From Leptolyngbya sp. FACHB-261 (GTDB lineage Bacteria; Cyanobacteriota; Cyanobacteriia; FACHB-261), in assembly GCF_014696065.1 (NCBI RefSeq), contig NZ_JACJPL010000001.1:1-64000 (forward strand): DNA of 64,000 bases. Reading direction: 5' to 3'. The notes under the pieces were generated by a model. That model was given only the letters and a program-made list of their open reading frames with translations. It did not search any database and was not told the DNA's origin. The position numbers were made by a program, and so were the translations under genes. Shown in pieces: positions 52,401-62,661 of this stretch (positions within the stretch are counted from its first letter, which is position 1; every line of letters starts with the position of its first letter).

Positions 52401-55241
52401 ATGACAGACGACAAGCAGGGGCAAGATCCGCTCAGTCTAGAAAAGCTCAAGGAACAAATTGCACAGATTTTGACAGGCTGGGGACCGCCTGGTATTGGGA
52501 TTGGGTTAGCTGCTCATTTTGCTAAAGAGAAGCAATGGCAGGAGGCTCTACTATCCTTGTTTTTGGCAGCAGTCATATGGTTTTCAACCAAGCTATTTAA
52601 AAAACTAGATCCGCGAACAGATTCTCTTTTAGAAGCAATTCTCACTTGGCTAGAAAGAGCTATACCAAAGCTTTGGTGGAGTCTAACTTCCAACTTTCAA
52701 GGCAAGTATTACCAAAACCTAATTTATACCCATCAAGACTTTAAGATGGAAGGCTTTAAACTTGGAACATCAGTTCTGACTCTAGAGAAAGTATTTGTGC
52801 CGTTGCGAGTTGCGGCAGGAGATCCAGAGCAAATCTCGGCAGCAATGGTTCAAGAAAAGCAGGCAACTGGCGAGCTAGGTATTTGGGATTTTCTGATTCC
52901 TAAGAAACTACCCGGTCAACGCAAAAAAGAACTGACCCGCTGCTGTATTGCTGTGATTGGTCCACCGGGTTCAGGTAAGACTACGGTGCTGAAGCATCTA
53001 ACTTTAACCTATGCCAATAATGCTCAGCGCCGACAACACCAGGAAGCTCGAAATCTACTCCCAATCTTGTTGTACTTGCGAGATATCAAAGAGGTAATTA
53101 CACAGCAGAATGCACCTAGCTTGTCGCAGGTGATCACGGAGCAATTGAAAAACCGGCTGCCTGCACTGAGGCTCGAACCACCCTCTAATTGGTTTGAAAC
53201 TCGGCTGAGGCGCGGCAAATGTTTGGTGATGCTGGATGGGCTAGATGAAGTAGCTGATGCCAAGCAGCGCCAGCAAGTTAGCGCATGGGTTAATCAACAA
53301 GTAGAGGCTTATCCTGAGACCGCATTTATCTTAACCTCAAGACCTTTTGGTTACCGCAGTGCGCCTGTCGAGCAAGCAAACACCATTCTGGAGGTGCAGC
53401 CATTCAATCTCAAGCAGATAGAGCAGTTCATTGAGAGTTGGTATCTGCAAACTGAAATCAAGGAGCGAGCGGGAGAGGATAACCCAGGAGTTCAAGCTGA
53501 GGCTCAAACTCAGGCAAATGATCTAATCGAGCGAATCAAACAGAACCCACCGTTGGCAGCAATGGCACTCAATCCGTTGCTGCTCACGATGATTGCAACT
53601 GTTCACCGCTATCGAGGGGCGCTACCAGGTCGCAGAATACAGCTTTATGCTGAAATTTGTAATGTGTTACTAGGAAGACGACAGGAGGCCAAGAAGATCC
53701 CTGATCGGCTTACGGTTGAGCAGAAGAAATCTGTCTTACAGGTCTTAGCCTTAGCACTAATGCAACAGAAAACTCGCCAATTCACACCAAGCAGGGATGA
53801 GCACCTAATTCAGGATGCATTGGCAACTGTAGCAGGCACCCAAGAGAAACCTATTGAGTTCCTCAAGCAAATCAGAGATGTGAGCGGCTTGCTAGTTGAG
53901 AAAGAATTGGACCTTTACGAGTTTGCCCACAAGAGTTTCCAAGAATACCTAGCAGCAGTTCAGATTAAAGAAGCACAACAGGAACAGCTTTTAATTGAGA
54001 ATGTCAATAACCCATGGTGGGACGAAACTATCCGCCTTTACGCTGCTCAGAGCGATGCCACTAATCTGATTCGTGCTGCCCTTAAAAACCCAACTGTCAT
54101 ATCTTTGACACTTGCTTATGAATGTTTAGAAGAAGGAGCACGAATCCAACCTGAGGTGCGGAGGCAACTGGAAGACAAACTAGAAGCAGGCTTGGAGTCT
54201 ACAGATTTAGAGATTGCCAAACTAGCAGCAGAAGTGAAGTTGTCACGACGATTGAATAAATTACTTCGAGTGGATGACTGTGTAGAGATTGACGTGGGTT
54301 ACATCACTTGTGCAGAGTATCAGCTCTTTATTGATGAAAAGCTGAACGCAGGTGAGCACCGTCAGCCCGATCACTGGAAAGCTCGAAGATTTTCACTTGG
54401 GGATGCAACTAAGCCGATTACTGGTGTGCGCGCTAGCGATGCTAAAGAATTCTGCGACTGGCTAACTCAGAAACATGCCATACCAAGTACCCGATATAGG
54501 TTGCCTACTGTAAATGAAGATAAGAATCATCCAGATACCGAAAAACAAATTGGCTGCTGGTGCGAAGTTGAAGGAGGCACTGTTATCAGAGGGATCGAGC
54601 CTATTCAGTGGCAGGCTTGGAAGGGAAATCTAATTAGTGCCCTCGACCGCGACCTCGACCGCGTCCTTGTCCGCGACCTCGACCGCGACCGCGACCTCGT
54701 CCGCGACCTCGTCCGCGTCCTTGTCCGCGACCTCGACCTCGTCCGCGACCTCGTCCTCGACCGCGACCTCATCCGCGTCCGCGTCCTCGACCGCGTCCGC
54801 GACCTCATCCGCGACCTCGACCGCAACCTCGACCGCGTCCGCGTCCGCGACCTCGTCCGCGACCGCGACCTCGACCGCAACCTCGACCGCGTCCGCGACC
54901 TCGTCCGCGACCTCGTCCGCGACCTCGTCCGCGTCCTCGACCTCGACCGCGACCGCGACCTCGACGGTAATTACAGCTTTGCCCGCTCCTACCTACTATC
55001 GACCTCTATTTCTTGGCACCTACTATCAGATGTTTATAAGAGAGCATCTAGCAATAAAAAATTGTCACAAGTTACGAACGTAAGTCGTCAAGAGCTCGAA
55101 ATGCAGAGCCAGAGCTACCCAGAAAAGGGAGATGAAGCCCTCAGGCTCTACGCTTTTTTTGTCCTACTAGAAGAACGACGCGAAGGTCGTATGCCTGCCT
55201 GGGAAGGAATTCGAATCGTGCGAGAGCGAGTACGGGAGTAA
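52401..55241 (+). CDS. NACHT NTPase with hexanucleotide-encoded repeat and FGE-sulfatase-like C-terminus
   Basis: A 946-residue receptor-like STAND protein. An N-terminal region with a hydrophobic helix (LLSLFLAAVIWFSTKLF, 50-66) is followed by the NACHT domain: Walker A GPPGSGKTT at 187-195, Walker B CLVMLDGLDEVADA, LTSRPFGY sensor and an LAAMALNPLLLTMIATVHR winged part. From about residue 625 it reads as a formylglycine-generating-enzyme-like domain (CVEIDVGYITCAEYQLFIDE, RYRLPTVNE), interrupted at 746-855 by an (L/R)(D/V) dipeptide repeat, then finishes RQELEMQSQSYPEKGDEALR and AWEGIRIVRE. The N-terminal module would be the effector. The repeat region is probably a variable solenoid or linker. 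Function inferred as defence or signalling. Confidence 0.88.
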   Translation: MTDDKQGQDPLSLEKLKEQIAQILTGWGPPGIGIGLAAHFAKEKQWQEALLSLFLAAVIWFSTKLFKKLDPRTDSLLEAILTWLERAIPKLWWSLTSNFQGKYYQNLIYTHQDFKMEGFKLGTSVLTLEKVFVPLRVAAGDPEQISAAMVQEKQATGELGIWDFLIPKKLPGQRKKELTRCCIAVIGPPGSGKTTVLKHLTLTYANNAQRRQHQEARNLLPILLYLRDIKEVITQQNAPSLSQVITEQLKNRLPALRLEPPSNWFETRLRRGKCLVMLDGLDEVADAKQRQQVSAWVNQQVEAYPETAFILTSRPFGYRSAPVEQANTILEVQPFNLKQIEQFIESWYLQTEIKERAGEDNPGVQAEAQTQANDLIERIKQNPPLAAMALNPLLLTMIATVHRYRGALPGRRIQLYAEICNVLLGRRQEAKKIPDRLTVEQKKSVLQVLALALMQQKTRQFTPSRDEHLIQDALATVAGTQEKPIEFLKQIRDVSGLLVEKELDLYEFAHKSFQEYLAAVQIKEAQQEQLLIENVNNPWWDETIRLYAAQSDATNLIRAALKNPTVISLTLAYECLEEGARIQPEVRRQLEDKLEAGLESTDLEIAKLAAEVKLSRRLNKLLRVDDCVEIDVGYITCAEYQLFIDEKLNAGEHRQPDHWKARRFSLGDATKPITGVRASDAKEFCDWLTQKHAIPSTRYRLPTVNEDKNHPDTEKQIGCWCEVEGGTVIRGIEPIQWQAWKGNLISALDRDLDRVLVRDLDRDRDLVRDLVRVLVRDLDLVRDLVLDRDLIRVRVLDRVRDLIRDLDRNLDRVRVRDLVRDRDLDRNLDRVRDLVRDLVRDLVRVLDLDRDRDLDGNYSFARSYLLSTSISWHLLSDVYKRASSNKKLSQVTNVSRQELEMQSQSYPEKGDEALRLYAFFVLLEERREGRMPAWEGIRIVRERVRE
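54639..54966. repeat. hexanucleotide repeat region inside the NACHT gene
   Basis: About 330 bp made almost wholly of codons CTC or CGC alternating with GAC or GTC (for example CTCGACCGCGACCTCGTCCG). Each hexamer encodes one of LD, LV, RD, RV, so the protein is a two-letter alphabet at alternating positions. All three plus frames and at least one minus frame remain open through it, a direct result of the repeat. Confidence 0.95.
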
Positions 55242-55250
55242 ACCCATTTA

Positions 55251-56111
55251 TCAATAGGAAGCAGAACGCTCGATTGATAGGTCAGGTTTTCTCCTGCCCA
55301 CATAGAGAAAATGATCTGACATCCCAAGTCCTTCCAAGGTATTACCCGTTTCCTCAATTAAATCTAACCAGGCTTCTACTTCCGTTGATGCAAGATTAGC
55401 CATCACCTCTTGGCAAGAATTTGCAAAAGACTCAGTACCAATCAGAGCGATTCCATCGAAACCAGCTTCAAACAACTCTCGAAATTCCTGAGAGGTTGTC
55501 AAGTGAGCATAGCCAATGGGAGCCGCATGTTCTGGGTCAAGATTTCCATCTTGCAAAAACTGCCGGTGAAAATCCTGACGAGGCAGAACCGAATGAGGAT
55601 TATTTTGTAGCAGATCTCGAAGATAGGCCAGACGATTAATGCCTGCGGCAAACAGCAAACCATTGGGCTTGAGCACTCTAGCTGCCTCCTGAATCGCGCG
55701 TTGCCGTTGCTCAAGCGAACAGAGATGGTAGAGCGGTCCCAGAAAAAGAACTGCATCCAGTACACCAGCATCGCAACAATCAAGTTCTGTCGCTGAAGCT
55801 CGATGGACCCCAGCCACTCGTTCATGCAAATCAAAGCCTTGAAGCCTAAGGTAGGCAGCATCCAGCAATCGTTGCGAGATATCCACCAGGTAAACCGAAC
55901 AACCCCACCTTGCTAGCAATTCTGCATAGTGACCAACGCCAACACCAATGTCAGCAACTGTCGCTCCCTCCGGTATCCATTGCTTCAAGTAGCGAGCAGT
56001 AATCGCAAACTCAACTGGAGAATACTGAGACAAACGCACCGACTCAAAATCAAAAATCGAGTTGTCGTAATACCGAGCCACCCTTGCTTGCATCTCATCA
56101 AGATCGCTCAT
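55251..56111 (-). CDS. class I SAM-dependent methyltransferase
   Basis: 286 residues. Motif I ATVADIGVGVGHYAELLARW (glycine-rich), motif II YLVDISQRLLDAA, a DAVLFLGPLYHL post-motif and KPNGLLFAAGINR are those of Methyltransf_11/25-type enzymes. DNSIFDFESVRLSQYSPVEFAI near the N-terminus is typical of a family found in many bacteria. The substrate is unknown. It converges on the NACHT gene with a 9-bp gap. Confidence 0.88.
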   Translation of the reverse strand: MSDLDEMQARVARYYDNSIFDFESVRLSQYSPVEFAITARYLKQWIPEGATVADIGVGVGHYAELLARWGCSVYLVDISQRLLDAAYLRLQGFDLHERVAGVHRASATELDCCDAGVLDAVLFLGPLYHLCSLEQRQRAIQEAARVLKPNGLLFAAGINRLAYLRDLLQNNPHSVLPRQDFHRQFLQDGNLDPEHAAPIGYAHLTTSQEFRELFEAGFDGIALIGTESFANSCQEVMANLASTEVEAWLDLIEETGNTLEGLGMSDHFLYVGRRKPDLSIERSASY

Positions 56112-56230
56112 CTCGTTCTCCTAGAACACTTCACGCCCCATAGATAGTCAGAGAGCTATAGATTTTCGCGCTAGCTACTTTACAAGCTCCGACAACTCCG
56201 CTAAATTCTTGAATTAATCCGGTCATCGAC

Positions 56231-56330
56231 GCCGCCTAAGAGTCGCGAAGTGGCTCTTAGACGGCTGACCCCCAAGCTGATTAGTCCAGCCCGAGGGCTA
56301 GAGGGAGTTTAACACTCCCAAAGATCTCTC
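56231..56330 (+). other. two stem-loops in the leader of the 56385 gene
   Basis: CCGCCTAAGAGTC pairs with GGCTCTTAGACGG (56231-56265), and further on GGGAGT pairs with ACTCCC (56309-56326). They precede the ORF at 56385 by about 60 bp and look like a structured 5' leader. No riboswitch class was recognised. Confidence 0.4.
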
Positions 56331-56384
56331 ACCTTATGTGGCTCCAGCGCGGGGTGGCGTGATTGGACCGGGGGCAGTTTCTTA

Positions 56385-56816
56385 ATGGAATTGCCCCCTC
56401 AAAAACCATCACTAAAGGAGAATTTCCGCGTGCAATTCAGCCATCCCCTCACCTCATTTGGGGTGACAATTCCACTTGCCCAACAACTGACTCGACACCT
56501 TACCCAACAACTCCAATTGTTGAATCTCAGGCAGCGACTCATTCGTCACCTGCAACACTGGCAAGCTCAATTTCTCAGCCACGCATTTGTCGCCCACGCC
56601 GACAAAACCACAGCAAATCAGCCCATCGCCATCACGGAGCAAACCGCAGACAAACAGGCTCTCAAAGTCTTGGTCATGGGTCCACCCAAAGCCGTAGACG
56701 ACTGCATCCGCAATCTCTACCGTCTCGGCTTCGCCCAAATCTGGGAATGGAGCAGCGCCCAACCCAGCAGCAAACCCGGCGAAGTCATGCGAATTTTGAC
56801 CCGCAGAGTTCTCTAA
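56385..56816 (+). CDS. hypothetical protein
   Basis: 143 residues: MELPPQKPSLKENFRVQFSH, then a Gln/Leu-rich helical middle (QLTRHLTQQLQLLNLRQRL, HLQHWQAQFLSHAF) and a C-terminal VLVMGPPKAVDDCIRNLYRLGFAQIWEWS that looks like a compact fold. No signal or membrane segment. An overlapping frame (56363) is less protein-like. I do not recognise the family. The start ATG at 56385 is the first codon after the leader hairpins. Confidence 0.55.
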   Translation: MELPPQKPSLKENFRVQFSHPLTSFGVTIPLAQQLTRHLTQQLQLLNLRQRLIRHLQHWQAQFLSHAFVAHADKTTANQPIAITEQTADKQALKVLVMGPPKAVDDCIRNLYRLGFAQIWEWSSAQPSSKPGEVMRILTRRVL

Positions 56817-56842
56817 ACAGAATTCGCTCTGAGCAGAACTAG

Positions 56843-58246
56843 CTAAAACGCGTCAGTCTGAGGCCTAATCTTGGGGAACGCGCGAGGCGCAGTTAGCTTG
56901 CGCAACTCCTCATCCGTCATTGGGCACTCAGTCTGAGCAAAAATGCGCTCCCGCTCCCCCGTCCCCAGAGGGGTAGGCTGGCTCACTTCCACCAAATTGA
57001 ACTGCGTCTTACTATCCGTGTGGATCACCGCAGCAATCTGAAATGTTTCCAGAAACTGAATCAGCCAGTGACAATCCTTCTCCGGAAGATGCCGATAGTG
57101 CTCCACCAGACGAGCAATTTGAGCATCCAAATGCGCTCGGCTCTGGGGGCTAATCAGCAGCAGCTTCAGCAACATAAAAATCAGCGTCAGAGCCGCATCC
57201 TCAGACACAAACTTCAGAAACATTTCAGTCGGTTTGCCATCCCGACTCGCCGTCAGCAACTCAATCACGTGATTGCAGGTGCGCAAGCGTAACGCCCCGT
57301 CCACCACTCGGCTCCCATACTCCGGGTAAGTCTGTTGCAAGCAACGCTCCAACCGCTTCGCCAACACCGTTGGCAGCGCCGGCAACACCGGCCCACCAGG
57401 ACTGACATGCAACAGATAGCGATACAGACTGACCTTGAAATCCTTGAGAGTGAGATCCTGCGTCTGCTTCAGAAACAAGCTCGCCAAATCACGGTAGTCG
57501 AAGAGCGTGCGCTGGCAGATCACCCGCTTCATCAAGTCCACCGCCGCCGGTCCCAACGCCGTCGGGTTACGCGATTCAGCCGCATTGGGGCAACCCGCCC
57601 GTGCCGAATAATGCGTCAGCTCCAGACGAAAGCGAGATTTCCAAGCATCTGCCAATTCCTTAGCAATGCGGCGTTCTTCCTGAGAGTTGCCTGGATTCGT
57701 GTATTGAGAAGCTAGAAAGTAAGGCGTGTAGCGGTGCGTCCAATGGCCTTGGTCAGCCTCAAGGTAACGAGCCGCATACAGCTTGAGATTCTGGTACTGC
57801 GTGCTGCTAAGAAAGCGACGCAGATAGCCCCGTAAGCGCTCTAGAGAGTGAGAAAGCGTGGAATGCTGAATGGCTGGATCTTCAAAAATCCGAACCAGGT
57901 CAGTAATCGAGTCAGGATTATTGGCTGCCAGCCAATTGTTGATCAGAATGTAACAAGCGCGCGTTAAGGTGTGTTGAAACTCCTCCGGGTTATTCGCCCA
58001 GATCAGCTCCTCTACTGCCCGGAACACCGTCGGGTTCTCGTTGTCGATGTGCTGAATCAGCACACTGCGAAACTTTTGGATTGCGGCCTCAGGACTGAGG
58101 GTTTTGACAATCCCCAAACAGTAGCGGTAGATGGTCTTCTGAGCCCGGTGCAAAGAACGGCTAGCTGCCATTCTAGGCATGGCATCAGAGGAAGGGTTCA
58201 ACGGTTCCAGAGGCCCAGATTGAGAGCGAGCAGGGTAGATCAACAC
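56843..58246 (-). CDS. conserved helical protein of unknown function
   Basis: A 467-residue alpha-helical protein with no signal peptide or known domain. Typical segments are ASRSLHRAQKTIYRYCLGIV, FQHTLTRACYILINNWL, LKDFKVSLYRYLLHVSPG and ALTLIFMLLKLLLISPQSR; the pattern suggests a HEAT- or ARM-like solenoid. It resembles a conserved cyanobacterial hypothetical I recall but cannot name. The frame opens at GTG 58246; ATGs at 58180 or 58171 are equally plausible starts. Confidence 0.65.
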   Translation of the reverse strand: MLIYPARSQSGPLEPLNPSSDAMPRMAASRSLHRAQKTIYRYCLGIVKTLSPEAAIQKFRSVLIQHIDNENPTVFRAVEELIWANNPEEFQHTLTRACYILINNWLAANNPDSITDLVRIFEDPAIQHSTLSHSLERLRGYLRRFLSSTQYQNLKLYAARYLEADQGHWTHRYTPYFLASQYTNPGNSQEERRIAKELADAWKSRFRLELTHYSARAGCPNAAESRNPTALGPAAVDLMKRVICQRTLFDYRDLASLFLKQTQDLTLKDFKVSLYRYLLHVSPGGPVLPALPTVLAKRLERCLQQTYPEYGSRVVDGALRLRTCNHVIELLTASRDGKPTEMFLKFVSEDAALTLIFMLLKLLLISPQSRAHLDAQIARLVEHYRHLPEKDCHWLIQFLETFQIAAVIHTDSKTQFNLVEVSQPTPLGTGERERIFAQTECPMTDEELRKLTAPRAFPKIRPQTDAF

Positions 58247-58510
58247 AGCAACTTGTACTAGATCAGGTAGAGGCAGAGACGAACGCAGTTGCCAAGGGGC
58301 AATGGGCCTGAGGGGTAGAACACCCCTTCTTAGCTCAACTGTCTTGTATTAAAGGCCGTTCGTCTAGGTTTGTGGTTGACTAGCTTCACGCTCCGGGCAT
58401 GATTGTGAACACATTCGACCAGTGACACAAATCACGCGGGGGCAAGCAGTGTTTCCAGTTTTGAGCTAGGTCGAAGGCTTTACTCTTGCTAGTTTCTCGT
58501 GGCTCTAGCC

Positions 58511-58963
58511 CTAGCGGATGTACTGCTGTACCACTTCCCAACCTGTCCAACTGACCCAGGCTAAGCCGATCAAGATCACGGCATTAGTTCCTAGGTGTAG
58601 AGGACGTAGCCATAGCCGAATCGCAGTGGGCGTCTCCCGGTTGTTCATCTGCTGGGCACTCCAAACTGAAAGTAAAGTCAGCGCAAGCATGACATTGCCA
58701 GCCCAGAAGTGACCCGAATATTGCAGTGAACCATGCCGCCAGATCGTGCCCACCACCCCAAAGAGCCATAGAAACACCATCAAGGCGAGAAAAGCCATGC
58801 CCAGCCACCAGTGCGAGTTAGATAGCCACTGGGGTCGGAGCTTCTGGCGCTGCCACTGCTCTAAGCGGTACTGACGGATGTAATAGCCCGTGAGCCCCAA
58901 CGCTGGAAAGATCACCAGGCAAAAACCCATTGACCAGGCAGGAAATTGGAAGACCCAAAGCAT
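58511..58963 (-). CDS. DUF4079 family membrane protein
   Basis: A 150-residue integral membrane protein with four helices: WSMGFCLVIFPALGLTGYYI, WWLGMAFLALMVFLWLFGVV, GHFWAGNVMLALTLLSVWS and LGTNAVILIGLAWVSWTGWEV. Conserved His residues sit in NSHWWLG and YSGHFWAG, suggesting a haem- or quinone-related membrane protein. DUF4079 members are mainly cyanobacterial and of unknown role. Confidence 0.75.
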   Translation of the reverse strand: MLWVFQFPAWSMGFCLVIFPALGLTGYYIRQYRLEQWQRQKLRPQWLSNSHWWLGMAFLALMVFLWLFGVVGTIWRHGSLQYSGHFWAGNVMLALTLLSVWSAQQMNNRETPTAIRLWLRPLHLGTNAVILIGLAWVSWTGWEVVQQYIR

Positions 58964-59144
58964 GAACGGTTACCGTTGCGACAGCTAATCTTAAGTCATC
59001 TCCTTTCAGTTTCTCTTCCGTCTTCCTTGGCACTTCTTTCGCAAAGGTTTCCGGTTGGTCGGTTTGAAACGCGCTAAAAAGGCATATTAGTTTTAGTTCT
59101 TAGTTCTCCGCATTCTTTCCTGGCTTTCGTAAAAGCACACCACT

Positions 59145-60389
59145 ATGCCTGAGTTCTGGCACGATGACGAGTCTTCCCTGCCGCCTCCCTCATCCCGCCC
59201 CGAATGGGAGGCGTACCGGATGGCGGTCTGGCACTCAGGCAATCTACTAGACCGACTACGTGTCGCCCCTCGCCAACCTCGTCAGGTTGACCCCGATCCC
59301 GCTCCAGCGATGCAGCAAGCTGTCAGCCCACCGTCTGGTGTGCAGGCTGGTGTACAGACTGGTGTACAGAGGGGACGAGCTGCCGTTGCGCCCCCGCCCG
59401 CTCCTCAAGTTGCCCCCCAAGTTGCCTCTCGGATGGCTCCGCGAGTTGCGCCCCGCTTCAGCGTTCAGTCACAACGCCCGCAACCGGTTCCAGGCAGATA
59501 CCAAGCCGTCAAGCCAGTAGCCCAAAATGGCAAGGTCGCAACCTACGCCCAGTACCTAACGCTGCTACGCGACCCGGATCCGACTATCCGCGAGGTAGCC
59601 ATTGAACACCTGGAGCGGGTGGACGATCCCGGTTGCATTGACTCGCTGATCGAGGTGATTCGAACTGACGAGATACCCGCTATCCAATACCGTGCCTTTC
59701 GGGCTGTAGAAGCGTTGGGCCATGCTTGGGGCGAAGCAGATTGGCTCGATTTCCTCACCAGTTCTTCTAGCCTGGTGCGCAAGCACGCCATTATCCATCT
59801 GCAAGACAGTGGCGATACGGCCTGGGTTCCTGCCCTAGAAAGGGTTGCCCAAACTGATCCGATTCCCCTGCTCCGCGATCAAGCGGCTCGGGCCGTGGTT
59901 GCCCTTCAGCAGCGTCCAGCCCCAGCAGTTCCATCCAGAGAACCAGGTCCGAACCCGAACAGCCAAACCCAAAGTCCTAGCCGTCAGTCCGTAGAGCAAG
60001 CTTGCCGTTGTCAAAACATCGGTTTTATCAGTTGTGGCGGTTGCGGTTTTAGCTTTAACTGGCAAGATGCCCGCTACTGCAACCACTGTGGGCAGTCTCT
60101 GACGATTGAACTCAGTAGAGCCCCTCTTACAGAAAGCGGTTCTGCTCCACCCATTACTGCTTCTCGTTGGCCGGACGCAATCTTGGCACGGGGTTCTGAA
60201 GTTGTGAGAGCGCTAGAAATGCTGGTTCAACATCGCCGCATTACTGAGCAGCAGTTGATCAGTGCCATTGGCAACCGTCGCATTGCCCGTCATCTCAGCA
60301 GTGTCTTGTTTGAATTGCGCGACTTGCTGGGCTTTGACGTGGTAGTGGAAACGCATGAGCACGAGGGTAAGCTCTTCCGCATTCCCTAG
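59145..60389 (+). CDS. HEAT-repeat protein with zinc ribbon
   Basis: 414 residues in four parts: a Pro/Gln/Arg-rich disordered N-terminus (1-110), HEAT-like repeats (about 125-260: LLRDPDPTIREVAIEHLERV, DSLIEVIRTDEIPAIQYRAF, LTSSSSLVRKHAIIHLQ), a zinc ribbon with CRCQNIGFISCGGCG and CNHCG (about 285-325), and a C-terminal helical winged domain (EVVRALEMLVQHRRITEQQL ... LLGFDVVVETHEHEG). The domain mix suggests a scaffold or RNA/protein-binding adaptor. No known gene name. Confidence 0.75.
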   Translation: MPEFWHDDESSLPPPSSRPEWEAYRMAVWHSGNLLDRLRVAPRQPRQVDPDPAPAMQQAVSPPSGVQAGVQTGVQRGRAAVAPPPAPQVAPQVASRMAPRVAPRFSVQSQRPQPVPGRYQAVKPVAQNGKVATYAQYLTLLRDPDPTIREVAIEHLERVDDPGCIDSLIEVIRTDEIPAIQYRAFRAVEALGHAWGEADWLDFLTSSSSLVRKHAIIHLQDSGDTAWVPALERVAQTDPIPLLRDQAARAVVALQQRPAPAVPSREPGPNPNSQTQSPSRQSVEQACRCQNIGFISCGGCGFSFNWQDARYCNHCGQSLTIELSRAPLTESGSAPPITASRWPDAILARGSEVVRALEMLVQHRRITEQQLISAIGNRRIARHLSSVLFELRDLLGFDVVVETHEHEGKLFRIP

Positions 60390-60592
60390 CACCAGCCCGT
60401 AAAGCAATTCTTGGACCCTCTTGTTTGACGCCTATAGGTTACTAGTAGGCCAGCGCTGGTATCATCACTTCCTCACTTAAGCTGCGATTTCTGAATCGTT
60501 TCGATACGGTTTGTGCATCTGTCAGCCTTTCACGATTGATCTTCCTTGACACTTAGGCCAGCGTGGGGAAGCCACACCTTGAGGAAGTGACC

Positions 60593-61111
60593 GTGAGACT
60601 TGTCAATGTTGTGATTCCGCCCCAGTTGCGTCAATTAGTTTTGCCGAATAGCCAGGAGCGCTACTTCGGTTTGCACTGGAAAATGGAGCGTGATGAGTTG
60701 CAAGTCATAACGGCTCAGGGAGCTTGTACAGGCAGCCATCGCGCCTACTTAGCCTTCCATAACCATCCCCGGAATTTTCCAGCCTTGCGGGATTGCAATC
60801 TAGGCTCCTCCGATGCAGCTGCGCGGGAAATGCTACTGATTGACTGGCAAGAGCGTAGAGCTTACATTGCTGCTTTGGCAGAAGGACGCACCTTTTTGGC
60901 TCAGCAAAACAGTCGGGTGCCAGCCAGCAGCCGTTCTTCCAACCCAGCCCAGAGTCTAGCTGCCGCTCTAATCCAGTTAGACCGCGAGGTCCGTGGCATT
61001 GATGAGATCTCGCGTTGGCTTGATAGTCAAATGCACAGTCTGCCCCACGAAGACCATCACCGCGCTGAGGTTGCTCTGCTCCTGCGACGGTTACAGGGCG
61101 GTGCCGTCTAA
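60593..61111 (+). CDS. hypothetical cyanobacterial protein
   Basis: 172 residues from GTG 60593, which follows AGGAAG at a good distance; a GTG at 60563 is the longer option. VNVVIPPQLRQLVLPNSQ opens a fold with strand-helix alternation, YIAALAEGRTFLAQQNSR follows, and the C-terminus (IDEISRWLDSQMHSL, AEVALLLRRLQGG) is helical. No signal or membrane segment. Family not recognised. Confidence 0.6.
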   Translation: MRLVNVVIPPQLRQLVLPNSQERYFGLHWKMERDELQVITAQGACTGSHRAYLAFHNHPRNFPALRDCNLGSSDAAAREMLLIDWQERRAYIAALAEGRTFLAQQNSRVPASSRSSNPAQSLAAALIQLDREVRGIDEISRWLDSQMHSLPHEDHHRAEVALLLRRLQGGAV

Positions 61112-61175
61112 ATCTAGGGCTTAGAATGGGGATGAATACTGATTAGTTGTCTATAAACCCCGCTTAAACCTCGCA

Positions 61176-61463
61176 ATGAACTATCCATGGCTACGGCGTT
61201 GGCGCTCTGCCTACCGTCGTGAACCCCTCCCCACCTTCGTGCTGACTGTTGGTTTAGTCGATCTGGGTTTAGGAGGGCTGAGCCAACACGGATCTCTAGC
61301 AGCGGTAGGCTTAGGCACGGTTGTAGTGGCGGTGGCTTTGCGTCAGTGGCAACAACGTCCACGCAAGAGCAAAGTGGTCTCGCGTCCCCCTGAAGCGCTG
61401 CCTCACCGCCCGGCGCACCGGGTCTTGCCTCCTTTAGACCTTAACCGCCGCTCCCCATCCTGA
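61176..61463 (+). CDS. small membrane protein
   Basis: 95 residues: a basic start (MNYPWLRRWRSAYRRE), two hydrophobic helices (LPTFVLTVGLVDLGLGGL and LAAVGLGTVVVAVALR) and a Pro/Arg-rich cytoplasmic-looking tail. It is followed 70 bp later by the CNNM gene on the same strand. No family recognised. Confidence 0.5.
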   Translation: MNYPWLRRWRSAYRREPLPTFVLTVGLVDLGLGGLSQHGSLAAVGLGTVVVAVALRQWQQRPRKSKVVSRPPEALPHRPAHRVLPPLDLNRRSPS

Positions 61464-61521
61464 AGGCTCACGCTAGCTTGGTAATCCCGTTTAGACTGGC
61501 GATATGCATTCTGGGATGTGA

Positions 61522-62631
<1,110 letters not shown>

Positions 62632-62661
62632 GCTGAGATTCAGCAACTAACGGGAACGGCT

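Noticed and set aside
54605-54880. Arg/Ser-rich minus-strand ORF and an overlapping Ser/Thr/Ala plus-strand ORF (54637-55083)
   Set aside because: They are by-products of the hexanucleotide repeat, which keeps most frames open; the NACHT frame continues with family-like sequence on both sides.
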